NCBI GenBank assembly: GCA_016987375.1
Contig: PJRA01000048.1
Location: forward strand, 1,371,454-1,435,453
Direction of reading: 5' to 3'
DNA from: Brachionus koreanus
Lineage: Eukaryota > Rotifera > Eurotatoria > Ploima > Brachionidae
Length of the DNA: 64,000 bases
Shown here piece after piece: positions 22,235 to 35,000 of the stretch (position 1 is its first letter; every line of letters starts with the position of its first letter). A program made the translations under genes and the position numbers. Under the pieces are notes generated by a model. The model saw nothing but the letters and a program-made list of their open reading frames with translations, did no database searches and had not been told where the DNA came from.

Positions 22235-25200
22235 ATGAATTCAAATCAAACAAATAATTCTGAAAAAACTGAATTAGACAAATTTTCGAATATTTCCATA
22301 AACCAGGACTATGAATTAAAGGAAACAATTAGTGAATTTATCAATTCAGCTTTCGAAAAAGCAGATGAAGAATTGAAAATAGAGGAAACAGAAACTGATG
22401 ATACAAAGTGCACTCTTAATAACAATTTAAATTGCGAAACTATTTGTCATAAAGTAGAATTTTGTTTAACACCAGAAGTAATTAATAATTCAAATGAGGA
22501 GTTTAAAAATGATCATTTAAAACAAAACTTGTATAAGATATTATTCTCAAAAATAATTTATTTCCGTGAGAATTTCATCAAATGTTTAAAAAAAGTAATA
22601 TATAAATTAATTTATTTTCAATTTTATATTTATTCTTTATTTTTATTTTAAAGCATCAAATGAAGAAAATAATAATTTTTAGTTGCATAGGAATCTATAC
22701 AGTCTATTTTATTCTGTCAATGTATCTGAACAACCCATTTATTTTTCTGAAAAAATTTAATTCAACCAGCAATATTACTGATAATTACATTTTAAATAAT
22801 AACAGAGGTTTATTAATTAAAAAAGTTGTTATATTCAGTCTTTTAACTATTTTCGAAAAGGCCTTGGTTTTTTGGTAACAAATTTTTTATTTGTAACATT
22901 ATTAGTTTGCGAAAAATATAGCAATAAATTAAACAAAGCTTTCAAAAGAGAAATTGAAAAAATAAATATCCACTATTTAAGAGTGTATTTTTGAATAATT
23001 TTTTTTTGAAAATTTAATTTGATTTTTTTTTAAAGCTTGATAAAAATTATCTTAGCATTGAGCTTAGGAATATTTTTTTTGACTAATATTAACAGCGTAT
23101 ACAATTTTATATCACTTATCGGTTTATTTTTTTTTATATTCATATGTATATTAATGTCCAAAGATCCAATAAATGTAAATATTTTAATTAAATTTAACAA
23201 AGACAATTTATCAATTAGAAAATAAAGGTTAATATGAGCATTATTATTAATGGTATTCTTCTACAGCTTTCTCTAGGCTTAATTGTGATCAGAAACGAAT
23301 TAGGATTCAAATGTTTAAAGTTTATTAGTGAAAAAGTGGTGGAATTTTTGGATTTTAGTGATGCCGGCTCTTTACTTGTATTTGGCAAAAATTTCCAAGA
23401 TCATTATTTTGCTTTTAAAGTTTGAATGTTTTGAGCTTTAAATATTTTAAAGAAAAATAATATTTAATTTCTACAGGCATGTGTTGTTATCATATTTTTT
23501 GGGTCTGTTGTAAATTTTTTTTATTATATTGGTTTTTTGCAGTTTGTCATTCTTAAACTATCCTGGTTCATTAATAAAATACTTGGAACCAGTCCGACTG
23601 AAAGCGTTAATGCAACTGCAAACATATTTGTCGGACAAGTAAAGCCTTATTCTAAAATAAATCAAATTTATTTTTTATTAGACAGAAGCTCCTTTGATAA
23701 TTAAACCATACATGAATGCAATGACTGATTCGGAAATATTTGCAGTTATGGTTGGAGGCTTTTCAACCGTAAGTATTTTCGCGTTAATTTATTGATAGAT
23801 TAATTAAAATGTTGAAATTGAAGGCTTCTGGATCAGTTCTAGCTGGTTACATGGGATTTGGTGTATCTGTTAATAATGTGATTGTTGCCTCATTATTAGG
23901 AGCTCCTGGTTCACTGATAGTATCAAAAACTCTTTATCCAGAAACAAAGCTTACATCAGCCAATTTCGAAATGATTAAAAATATGCCTAAAGAGTTAATA
24001 AATTTTCAATAAAATTCATAATAAATATTTTAAAATTAAAGAGATATTTATAACATTTTTGATGCATTATCAAAAGGAGCAGTGGGCGTCATAAAAGCAG
24101 TATCAGCAATCGTGGCAAATCTTTTGGCCTTTACATCTTTTTTTGCATTTATTGACCAACTTGCCACTTGGCTCTTCAGTATGATAAATTTGGAAAATTT
24201 TGGTATCACAGTATATTAAATATTAACTTTATTTAAAAAAAATTCAAAAGATTATTTTTAGGCGTTGTTTCAGTATATTTTTTTTCCTTTTGTATTTTTG
24301 ATGGCAAGTCTTTAAATATAAATTAACTTATCTCTCTATTTTATTCGAATTCACAAAAGGGTGTTGATATTCAAGACTGTAAAGCCGTCTCAAAATTAAT
24401 TGGAATAAAAATTTTTGTTACTGAATTTTTGGCATATTCTAAAATGGGAAAAATGGTTGATATGAGAGATGAATTAATAAAGAATGGTTTGTTCGAGTCG
24501 TTTTTAAATGGATCGTATGTTTTGTCATCTAGTTCAGATATTATTATCCATGTAATATTTTTTATAGATTATTCTCTAATTAAATAAGAAATTTAAAGTG
24601 ATGTTTAAATGATTTTTTATCTTTTTCTACCCAAAGAAAAGATAAAATATTCTAAATGAAAAAAAAATTTTTATTATATTAAAATACATAAAAGTCAGTA
24701 AGTACATGCTTTATGAACACAAAAAGTAAAAAAATATTTATTTTTTTAGGAAGTATTTAATAGGGTCCATTATATATAACTCAAATTACTTAAGTGTTCC
24801 AAGAAGTTGTGAAATTCAAATGCATATTGAACAAAAATGCTTCCTTTTATGATAAATCAAAATAGAAGATAATTATATATATTTAAATAAATTTAAACCA
24901 AATATTGCATGTTGAAGTTGATGATCAATTCAAAATATCATTTCAATTTATAGAATTTATTTAGATATAAAATTTTTAAATCGATTTAAATAGAATTTTA
25001 ATGTAAAACGCTTTAGTTGTTATGTAAAAACATAATATTAATGTATACTATATAAAAAATCTATAGATAATAAATCTAACACCTTATAGAATAAAAACAC
25101 ACATTCATAGAGAAAAAAAATTAAAATGCTAGATAATTTTATTAATTAACAATTTTTTAGTTTAATTGAGAATGATTTCATACACAACTGGTCAAATGAG

Positions 25201-26258
25201 AGAAATCAATTGACAAACGTCGAAGAGAAATTGAATTCGAATGTATAAATTTAAAAAAATTTATAATTTTCAAAAAATATTTACTCAACCCATTGTTAAG
25301 ATCGATTTTCATATTTAAATGTAATAACTCATTTTTGTAAAGTTTATTTAAATTTATTTTAAAATTATTTGTAAACTGACATTTTAAATTAAATTTTAAA
25401 ATAGTAATTAAATCAACTAAAGAGCTTTATACCGCAATAACTACTACTAAAATTAAAATGAAATATTATTGAAATAACAAACTTAAAAATCAAATTTACT
25501 AGAAATCAGTTAATTCATTTAAAAAAAAACAAAAATTGATCTTGACAATGGGTTGGGAATATTATAAATATTATAAATTTACATAACATCAAAAGTAAAT
25601 TTATTAAAATTGATTTAAAGATTAATTTAAATATTTTAATATAATCCTTATAAATTGAAATTATATTTTGAATTGATTGTCAATGTCAGATTTTTTAACG
25701 ATTGTCATGATTCAGCAAACTTATAATCCGAAACTTTATGTCGGACATAGATGAAAAAAGGAAAATAAAATTTTGATTTAGAAAAATTGATCTATTGAAA
25801 GTAAAAATTATAATTTTTTGCGATCATTTTTCAAAAAGACATTTTTCTAATCGTTTATGCATTTTTATGGAAAAAAATTAAAAAATTATAGTTTTAAAAA
25901 AACCAATAATGGACAAAAAAGCAATTATAGGATTATTCTTTTATTCATTTTTTAATCAATTAAAAATCAATTTTTTATCTGATTTAATTATTATTTATTA
26001 ATTAGGATAGATCAGTTACTATCGCAACATATTCGCTTTGCGGTTTTGCAAATATGGCATCGGTTGGTCTTCAAATAGCATGTCTTAGTAGTTTGGCGCC
26101 AAATCGAGCAAAGCTGTTTCCAAAAATTGGATTTTATGCGATGATTGCAGGAAACATATGCAATTTTATTAATGGTTTTAAATGTTTATTGAGTAAATAA
26201 AATTTTAATTAAATTTTTTTAAGCCTGTATTGCAGGAATATGGTACAGAGATTTTTAA
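22235..26258 (+). CDS. SLC28A: SLC28 concentrative nucleoside transporter, 13 exons
   Basis: CNT proteins bring nucleosides into cells with sodium. Exons are 22235-22594, 22654-22807, 22861-22984, 23036-23174, 23228-23419, 23477-23638, 23682-23768, 23824-23993, 24042-24210, 24262-24303, 24360-24551, 26006-26174 and 26224-26258, totalling about 664 residues, typical for the family. The 120-residue start is acidic and presumably cytosolic. The transport core has [50 protein letters not shown], the turn into [20 protein letters not shown] and [16 protein letters not shown], then a final ACIAGIWY. The tenth intron starts with GC (gcaagt at 24304) rather than GT; only this join keeps the LM-GVD block in frame. 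The penultimate intron is 1,454 bp. SLC28A1, A2 and A3 cannot be told apart here. Confidence 0.92.
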
Positions 26259-26439
26259 AAAACTATTTCGAAACAAAAAAATTTTACCTTTATTTTTTTC
26301 TAATTTTGAATAAAAAATTTTACATAATTTATCTTCTAGTATTAGATTATTTTTTTTTTCGATATTTGAGATGTTTTTCATCAAAAGCAAGTCACAAAAA
26401 AGCCTTGACGATTTTCAACAATGTCAAGGAATAAAAAAA

Positions 26440-27048
26440 ATGATTACCAATGATTATCCAAAATCTATATCAATTTGTTTCATTCTATTAGGAATTTCCA
26501 TGGGTTTAGTAGCCATCGGTCTTCAAATTTATTCAATAATAAAACAAACTCCATTGTACTATATTGGAACAGGGTAAAAATAGACAAAACTTTATTTTTT
26601 AATTACGAATTTGATTTTGTACTAAGCCTTTGGGTTGGACTCTTAATGATTACGAATGAATTACTGCTACTTTTTCTAAGTAAATTTATCTTTTGAAATT
26701 TTTCTTAATTGAAAAAAAATTTAAAGCTATAAAGAAAACGATTGGGATGTACTATATATCAAGCTTTTTTCGTAATTTTTGCTTTCTCATTACAACTGCT
26801 TTAATGGTTGTGAGCACAAATTCAATAAGGAAAATATATCAAGATAACTCAGGCAAAGAATATTTATGGATAGATTTTATTCTTTTAGCTATTGGTATTT
26901 ATTTGTAATTATAAAATTTAAGAACAAAATCTAAAATTTTATCAAAGGAATTACAACAAAATTTACATATTTGGCTATTCATAAAGTTTTCACCAAGAAA
27001 TTAGAGATACAATTCAGAGAGATTTTGATAACCTTTCAAAGTTATTGA
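26440..27048 (+). CDS. Small four-helix membrane protein, possibly MS4A/CD20-like
   Basis: Exons 26440-26573, 26627-26679, 26727-26894 and 26948-27048 give 151 residues. All introns are 47-53 bp, as in neighbouring genes. Hydrophobic segments are ISICFILLGISMGLVAIGL, WVGLLMITNELLLLFL, FFRNFCFLITTALMVV and WIDFILLAIG. The G-x-WVG-x-L pattern at the second helix and the overall size recall the MS4A/CD20-like tetraspan family, but similarity is thin. An in-frame ATG at 26371 would add 23 residues. Without the last intron the frame stops at 26908 with 122 residues. The last intron is supported by its size, GT-AG ends and the phase it restores. The gene starts only 181 bp after the SLC28 stop on the same strand. 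Confidence 0.55.
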
Positions 27049-28254
27049 AATTTTTTCAAATTATTATTGTGAGCTATGTTTTTATTTGATAATTTTAATT
27101 AAATTTATATAACATTTAAATTTCTTTTTAATAAAAGAAAAGATAAACATTTACTGCTTTTATTTATTTAAATCTAAAATAAGCATTTAAATTCTAGATA
27201 AAATAGCTGAAAAAATAAAAAATAAATTTAAATTTTTTCTATTTGCAATTTATCTTTTTCGTTTAGAATTTTATCTATTTACCAACACTATATAGAATAG
27301 TGCAAAATTTGAATTAATTAAATGATTATAAAATTATATACTAGAAATGTGTATTAAAACTCAAAGATCCGAAGGGTTTTTCAACCCTTAATTTTTTTAA
27401 GAAGATTTTTTACATTTTTAAAATCAAAAAAGTTAAATAAAATTCAACAACTCTGAGTATTTTGATTTAATTTTTATGGAAAAAGGCAAATTGAAGTTAT
27501 TAATCAAAATTTAAATGATTTTCCTCAAAAAATCATTAAAAAAGGTTTTTAAACATTTTTTGATTAGAAATTTTATTGCTAACTAAAAGATGCTTCTAAA
27601 GTAAACATTAAATTTTCGACTTGATCTTGAGTAAGAGGAACTAAACAATTTTTTTTATAATAATTATTTATTGTATTGTGAACTAAATTTACCAATACGA
27701 CCCTGTTGTTTTGATGAACATGCCATTTAAATAAATCACATAATCGGCATTTTTTGCCCTCTAAATATATTCAAATTTTTTTTAAGACTCTGTAACACAG
27801 AAAATAATTAAATTTTAGTATCCAACTTGTGTCTGATTGGAATTTAGCTTCTTTTTTGTTTAAATTTTTTAAGAGGATTAAATTATTTTAAAAATTCATT
27901 GAAGATTTGATTTTTCATTAAATTTGAGAAAAAAGTATTAAAATATCTTAGAATGCTAATTACAATAAAATGATAATTTTCATTTAGCTCTTTTTGCTTT
28001 GATTCTTTAAAAAAATTTTAAAGAATCATTTCAGACAAATTTTAGACTAAGCAAATCTTTCAAAATGTTTGAATTTTAGTTAATAGTTTTCCAAAGTGCT
28101 ATAACTTAAATAATTATAGATTAATTATATTTTTTATTAAAAATTAAAATTTCAAATTAATTAAAATAATTTAAAAATAAAGCATTTTTAGTTTATATTT
28201 CTAAATAATATATATTCTCTTAATTTTTTATCCTCTCAAATAGAATTATAGAAA
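27049..28254. other. Intergenic between convergent genes
   Basis: This A+T-rich stretch separates the four-helix protein gene from the end of LRP1 on the other strand. A short inverted pair, gaagggtttttcaaccctt near 27370, could form a small hairpin. No gene is recognised. Confidence 0.45.
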
Positions 28255-29025
28255 TTATTCTTGTTCATCTGAAGGTTCTACCAGATAAGTTTTATCATTT
28301 GAACTTTCATGTGTTATTGGATCAAATTGCTTGTTTTTTTCATTTTCTGAATTAAAAAAATAAAAATTAAATCTTATTTATTTAAAAATTTTAATTTACT
28401 TTTTTTTTCTTTATTCTTTTTTCTATTATTGCCGCTAGAAAAAACTGAATCCTTATTCATATTAGTCTGTGAATTATCAGTCGAATTTAATTCATTCATG
28501 TTAATTTCACTGTCGTTTTCGTCTGAAAAAGACCGCTTTTTAAAAATTGGATTAAAAAAACTTGTCAATGACGGTTGTCTTATTTCAGATGGAGTAATTT
28601 CTGAATTATGTGGATTTTCCGGAAATGAAGTCAATCCATCTGCAGAAGGCGCAGCTAAATTAGATCTTAAAAAAAACCTTTATATATTAAAATTCAAATT
28701 TATATATTACTCTTCATTGGTTTTCTTTTTGTATGAATAGAATAGAAAAAAACTAACTACCAATATCAATATTATAACTACAGGGATCGCAAAAAGTGAC
28801 GCTCCTTAAAAAAATGTTTATTCATTTCAAGATTCTTAGCTTTTTTGTCTCTAAAATTACTTTTGATTTTATTGCCTAATATTTTGCTTGCTTGCTCTGT
28901 ATTTATCTCACAAAGATCTCCTTTCCAGCCTGGAAGACATTTGTAGTGTACTCCATGGTTATTGTACCAACACCAACAATTAAAGCATCTACATGCCAAA
29001 GGAGCTTTGAGTGCTTCCTCAAGAG
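28255..29025 (-). other. LRP1: LRP1 membrane-proximal EGF, transmembrane helix and cytoplasmic tail exons
   Basis: Exon 28861-29025 encodes one EGF-like module with extra cysteines ([14 protein letters not shown], then [10 protein letters not shown]). Exon 28711-28804 encodes the membrane helix followed by YSYKKK. Exons 28400-28665 and 28255-28346 encode the tail, rich in Ser, Asn and Glu, with FFNPIF around residue 4445 and the ending SDEQE. Vertebrate LRP1 has six EGF modules here and two NPxY motifs, so this end of the receptor is reduced. Confidence 0.85.
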
Positions 29026-32000
29026 CTTAAATACCAAAATATAAATTGATAATAAAAGCATCAAACGAGTTATTTTGACTCGTTTGAAAAAAATCTAATT
29101 CTCGTATCTTTTGAAAAGAATTTTCGAATAAATATATCTTTTCAAAATGTTGAAGATTTTAAAATTTCATTTTAATTTCTAAATGGGACTAGTTTACTTA
29201 TATAAATAGGGATCTTTTAAAAGAAATATATAACAAAAAATGGCAAATATTCTAATTTTTTTAATTTCAATTTTTCTCATGGTATTCGATGCAAGTTGCA
29301 GAGAATATTCTACAGTAATTGGATCCGATAGGCATACTAACTGGGGCGATTGGCATAATGCTGTTTTTTGTCCAGAATATTCTTTTGCTGTTGGTTTCCA
29401 CGTCAAATTTGAGAGATATACTTGGGGTGACAATACTTATTTGAATGCTATACGACTTATTTGTGATGATACTTCTTCGACAAAAATTCAGAGTGGAGAA
29501 GGTGCTTTTGGAAGTTGGTATACTAAGAAAAGTGGTGCTAGGCGATCAATTGATAACACAAATTCAAGTGTATCAGCGCGAAGATTTTCTGGATTAATAA
29601 ATTTTCTTCCTGATATTCTAGGTCTTATGGGAGAAGCTGCTAAAGTTGCTTTATTTTTTTCTAAGGAACAACAATCAACAGGATGTGACGACATGGGAAA
29701 ATTTTATGGTTTTGATTTTGAAGCAGAACCTAGAGTAAGAGGCGATGACGGTGCAGGATTAGATCTTAATATGATATGTGAAAACGGACGATATGTAAGT
29801 TTTCCTATTTATGCCAGCGTTAGAACAAGAAAAAGGACAAAAAAATATTGTCCTGATGGTGAAGCTATTTGTGGAATTAGAACTCAAATTGAACCTAAAA
29901 TAAGTGGAGATGATACTGCATTGAACAATGTTGACTTTTATTGTTGCAAAAATTATTATAAATTTTTTAATATTGCTACAAAAAGAGCTTTAGATTCTGA
30001 TTTCAATCAAAAAGTTTATACACTTAATAACAATGACTCGCCTCATCAAAGATGGGAGATAATTAGACACGATGATAAATACTTTTCATTAAAAAATGCC
30101 AGAACTGGTTTAATGTTAGACAGTAATCATGCTGGAAATGTTTATGCATTTAGTGATTATGGCAACGATCATCAGAAATGGTACAAAGATGATAAAGAGC
30201 GTTTAGTGAACAAAGCTACAAACAGAGCATTGGATTCAAATTTTGAAGGCAAAGTTTACACATTACCACCAAATGATAGTGATCATCAATTATGGATTGT
30301 TCGATAGAAAAAAAATAATAATACTTTATTTTTATTTTTTTTATTTTATCTTAATAAAATAATGCATCAATTTTTTTTCATTTTCAATCTAATAAATTAA
30401 AGTTATCTTTTTTTTCAGATGAAAAAAAGATAAATAGGTAAAAAAGCATTCAAATAAATATTGTCACCTCAAGTGTATCTCCCAATTTAACATGTATACC
30501 ATCAACAAAAGAATATTGCGCAAAAATAGTATAATTCCAATTGCCCCAATAAGTATGTCTATCAGAACCAATCATTCTATAGAACTTACATCGAATACAA
30601 AAGAAATAATCTATTGTATGTTTTAAGACTGACAAAGAGAAATATTTTATTGTTTAAATTCATTTGATGGTAAATGATCCAAAATTAAAAAAAATTTAAA
30701 GTATTATGTTAAAAGGAAAAAACTAATTGATTTCAAAAAAGCTCTTTTAAAACGATAAGGTTAAAATGTTATCAAAAGCATGACATTTAAACAAATTCTA
30801 AAAGCTTCATTTTAATTTTGAATTTAAATTAAATTTAATAGAATTTTTAAAATCAAAAAGCTAAATTTTCAAAATGAATTCAAATCAAACAAATAATTCT
30901 GAAAAAACTGAATTAGACAAATTTTCGAATATTTCCATAAACCAGGACTATGAATTAAAGGAAACAATTAGTGAATTTATCAATTCAGCTTTCGAAAAAG
31001 CAGATGAAGAATTGAAAATAGAGGAAACAGAAACTGATGATACAAAGTGCACTCTTAATAACAATTTAAATTGCGAAACTATTTGTCATAAAGTAGAATT
31101 TTGTTTAACACCAGAAGTAATTAATAATTCAAATGAGGAGTTTAAAAATGATCATTTAAAACAAAACTTGTATAAGATATTATTCTCAAAAATAATTTAT
31201 TTCCGTGAGAATTTCATCAAATGTGAATCCTAAAGTTTTTTTTTCTTATTCATTTTAATCATTTAATTCAATTAAAAAAAACATGTTTAAAATAGTTCCC
31301 AGACATAGTACTGTAAACAACCGTGTATGTCATCCACTGTACCATTTATAGTAATTCAATATGCTAAATTAAATTAATTTGTCCACATCAGCCAGAATAC
31401 TAAATTAAAAATATGGAGTATAATAATTAAACGAAATTATAAAAAAGATAAAATGAATTAACAAGATTGCTGTTAGTGCAGCAATAGCTAATAATTTAAA
31501 ATAGGTTGCTAAAAATCAAATTTTTGAAATGGTATAAAAAGCAAACAAAGACTGCTTCAGACTACCAACCTGAATCGCAAGTTGATATTTCACCATCTAA
31601 AAATCTTCCATTATCAGGACAAGAACATTCAAATTGATTCTCACTTTTTGGTAGACATAAGTGGGAACATGATGAATTTGAACAGGGACTTTTTATGCTG
31701 TTTGGTATCTTAAAACTATGAAATACTTTAATTTCATCAACTAAATCTAAATTTTCAATCAATTTTTTGACAGCACCTCGACCATACTTATCGACACTGC
31801 TAATAAATCCCAAATCTCTAGCCAAAAAATAAACCTTATTTTCAAATACATCAATGCTATAAGGTACTCTTAGTCCATTGTGAGAAAAATACGATCGATC
31901 TGATCCATCAAATTTTATCGATTCAATCAAATTTCGCCTTAAATCTGACCAATATAATCGATTGGTTATGTAATCAATTGCCAAAGCACTCGGATGATCC

Positions 32001-35000
32001 AAATAATTTCTAACAATTATATCTATATCTTGACCATTCATTGAACTACTCACAATCGAATGTCTTGGATCTGAATTAATCCAAAACAAGCGCCCAATCA
32101 TAGGATTTACTATCAAATCAATTAGAGAATCACAATTCTCTGTAATCAGAGTTTTTAAATAGCGGCCATCTGTTTTCATAACTTTAATACTTTTTGAAAT
32201 TGAATCATAAAAATAAATGTTTTTATTGAGCCAATCCACAGATATAGACTTAATTTGCATGTCTTTAAGATCAACAAGTTCTTGTACACTTGCTTGTGAA
32301 TATCGAGAATTAGGTATATATGATCGTTTGAGAAATGTTTTATCTATCCAATATAAATATCTATCTAAGATATCAAAATCCATACAAGTTACACTCTCTT
32401 GTTTTTCGACCAAAGTCGAATAAACATATTCAGAAATGTTTGGTCTTAGCTGTCTAATTTCTGATCCATAAGCTATAAACAAAATATAATCATCTTTCCA
32501 TGTAGCTTCGCAAATCGATCCATCTCTGTGAGTATCTAAATAATTGTTTGCACATTTACATTCAAAAGAGCCTTTGGTGTTAATACACAATTGAGTGCAG
32601 TGATTCATTTCTATTTCTTGACACTCATCAATGTCTTCACATGTGTGACGATGAATTTGACCAGTGCTATTTGCTTTAACCATTTTGAAGCCATGATGAC
32701 ACGAACAAAAAAATCCATTTTTATGCACCATGTCCGTACAGTTATGTTCACATAAACTTGCATTAGAATAACAAGAAAAATTCAAATCAGATTTAATGGT
32801 TTGGTTGTTGTAGCAACCAATTTCATCAGATTGATCATCTTCACCACAATCCAAATCTTGGTCGCAAACATATTCCATTGGAATGCAATAGTGTGAAACA
32901 GCGCACTTAAATTGGTTCTCATCGCAATTAAAATGGCTGGGTTTACAAGGACCGTTTGCTGAAAAATCTTCATCTTTATAAAAAGAAATTATATGAAATT
33001 TAAGTTTTTGCTTGTATTTTTGATATTACCTGAACCATCTGAACAGTCACTGAATCCATTGCATACGTTATCTGCATAGATACACAAACCATTTTTGCAT
33101 CTAAATCTATCATTTTCTTTTGAACAATTGTAGCCAGAACACAGACTGAGCAATTCATCACTGTTTTCTCCACAATCATTGTCGCCATCACACATATATT
33201 CAGATTTAATGCAAAATGTATTGTTACACGTAAATTGGAAAGAATTGCAGTATGATCCGTTCGGAAATTTAGGAGGACAGCTTGTCTCATCAGAAAAATC
33301 AAGACAACTTTTTTTTATTTAAGTATTTAAAAATGTATATTTATTTTCAATTATGTCAGCTTACTTTCTTATTCCATTGCAATGTTGATATTCTTGAATA
33401 CAATGACCAGAGTTGCATTGCCATTGACCTACCTGACAGGAATGAGATTCACAATTCGTCTCATCGGAATTGTCACCACAATCATTTTCATGATTACAAT
33501 GCCATGAACCCTTATAATTTTGATTATTTAAATTTAAGTTATTTGAAAAAGTTTATACAAAATTTTCAATTTACTCAAAAAATTTAGATATAAATTTAGT
33601 CTTTTTATTCGGAATTTTCTATCAATTTTTTTAATCCTCTTTGTAGATTTTTTTTTTAGATTTTTACCCGTGTTTATTGTAAGAATTCAAAAATTAAAAA
33701 CTTAATGTTTAATTTTTTAGAATTAAGTTAAATATCGATTATAAGACTAATAGATAATAAACTTAATTTATTAGGTCTGATCCAATTTTTATCGTAAAAA
33801 AGTTCTAAAAATACCAAACGAATTTCTAATATGAGATTTTTTTCTTTATTTTCTAAAAGCTTTTAATTAGTTATGTAAATGCATCAAACTGCAACATATT
33901 TATTTGAACCAAAAGTCAAAGTCTGCTAATGATGTGGAAAGTCCCTGCAAAATGCACTCTAGCCTAATTTGTATAAATTTGAATTATGCTAAGTTTGCAG
34001 AATTTTAACAATTGTTGATAATAGTGCAACTTTAAATGTTGCACCATGTTGTATTTACAGAACTTGCTTTTGACATTTAAAAGTAAAGTTATAGGAATTT
34101 TTAACTTTTTGTTCAGTTCTATTGTACTAAATTTCACAAAACCAAGGAAATTGATAATTCATTTATTAATAACAGTAACAAAAGCTTTCATTGCTTACGG
34201 TAACATGATAAAGATTGTCAAAAGTTAAAATCAGACTTGTGCCAAAGAAAAAAAAAAGATAAAGAAGTCTCTGACTTGTTTTTCAAAAAAAAATTCAGTA
34301 TTAATTACATTTTTATTTAAGTTGAAATTTTAATTTAAAAATTAAATGTCAATCAATAAGATTAAATTATTCGATAAGATTAAAGAATTTTATTTTTCTT
34401 TATTAAAGTTTTATCTTGTGGAAAAGTTAAAATATAATTACAATTACAATCTAAACCAGTAATTAAATTCTTGAACTGGATCTAATTTTAGCCTCATTTC
34501 AATTGTTTAATCATTTATCCATTTTTTGAAAAATTGAAACTTTTATCACATAAATAAAATTAAAAAATAGCTTTTATTAGATAAAAATCTTGATTTTAGT
34601 TTCTCAAGAATAGCTATTTCAGGAAATTGTTGGTTCCTCAAATGCTTCATTTAGCAATATTACGGAGAATATAAAATTCAAAAAAAAAAATTTAGATTTA
34701 TTTTTTGATATTATTTAAAAAAAATGATCTTTAATGTATCTAGTACTTAAAACTTTAAGACTCTTCCTAAAAAAATATATTGATAAATTAAAAAAAAAAA
34801 TTACCCTAATGCAATGACCATTGGAGCATTTGAATTCACTTTCAGTACATTCTCTTTTTGTAATAGTATCTTGAAAATTAATAGTAAAAAAATATAATTA
34901 TCTATATATATTATATATTTATCAAAATAAAATTACCACATAATTCTGAACTTTCATCAGAATTATCACCACAGTCGTCAACTAAATTACACCGAAGAGT

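Larger units (their letters stand above)
20531..22585 (+). repeat. Duplicated segment, parent copy (2,055 bp)
   Basis: The whole segment recurs at 29170-31224 in the same orientation with no difference I could see by eye. The left edge is ttttaatttctaaatgggac and the right edge is aatttcatcaaatgt. Beyond these points the two sites differ completely. It contains the VMO-I/lectin gene, a reversed fragment of that gene, and most of SLC28 exon 1. This copy is the parent because its right end runs on into an intact SLC28 gene. Confidence 0.93.
29170..31224 (+). repeat. Duplicated segment, derived copy inside an LRP1 intron
   Basis: This is the second copy of the 2,055 bp unit at 20531-22585, offset by 8,639 bp. 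It lies wholly within the LRP1 intron 29026-31569, antisense to LRP1. Without it that intron would be about 490 bp. It ends nine bases before the end of the copied SLC28 exon 1, which marks it as the derived copy. I saw no target-site duplication or terminal repeats at its edges. Confidence 0.92.

Noticed and set aside
29194..29433. Minus-strand frame over the VMO-I/lectin gene, present in both copies
   Set aside because: It is a shadow of the sense frame and only appears twice because the locus is duplicated.
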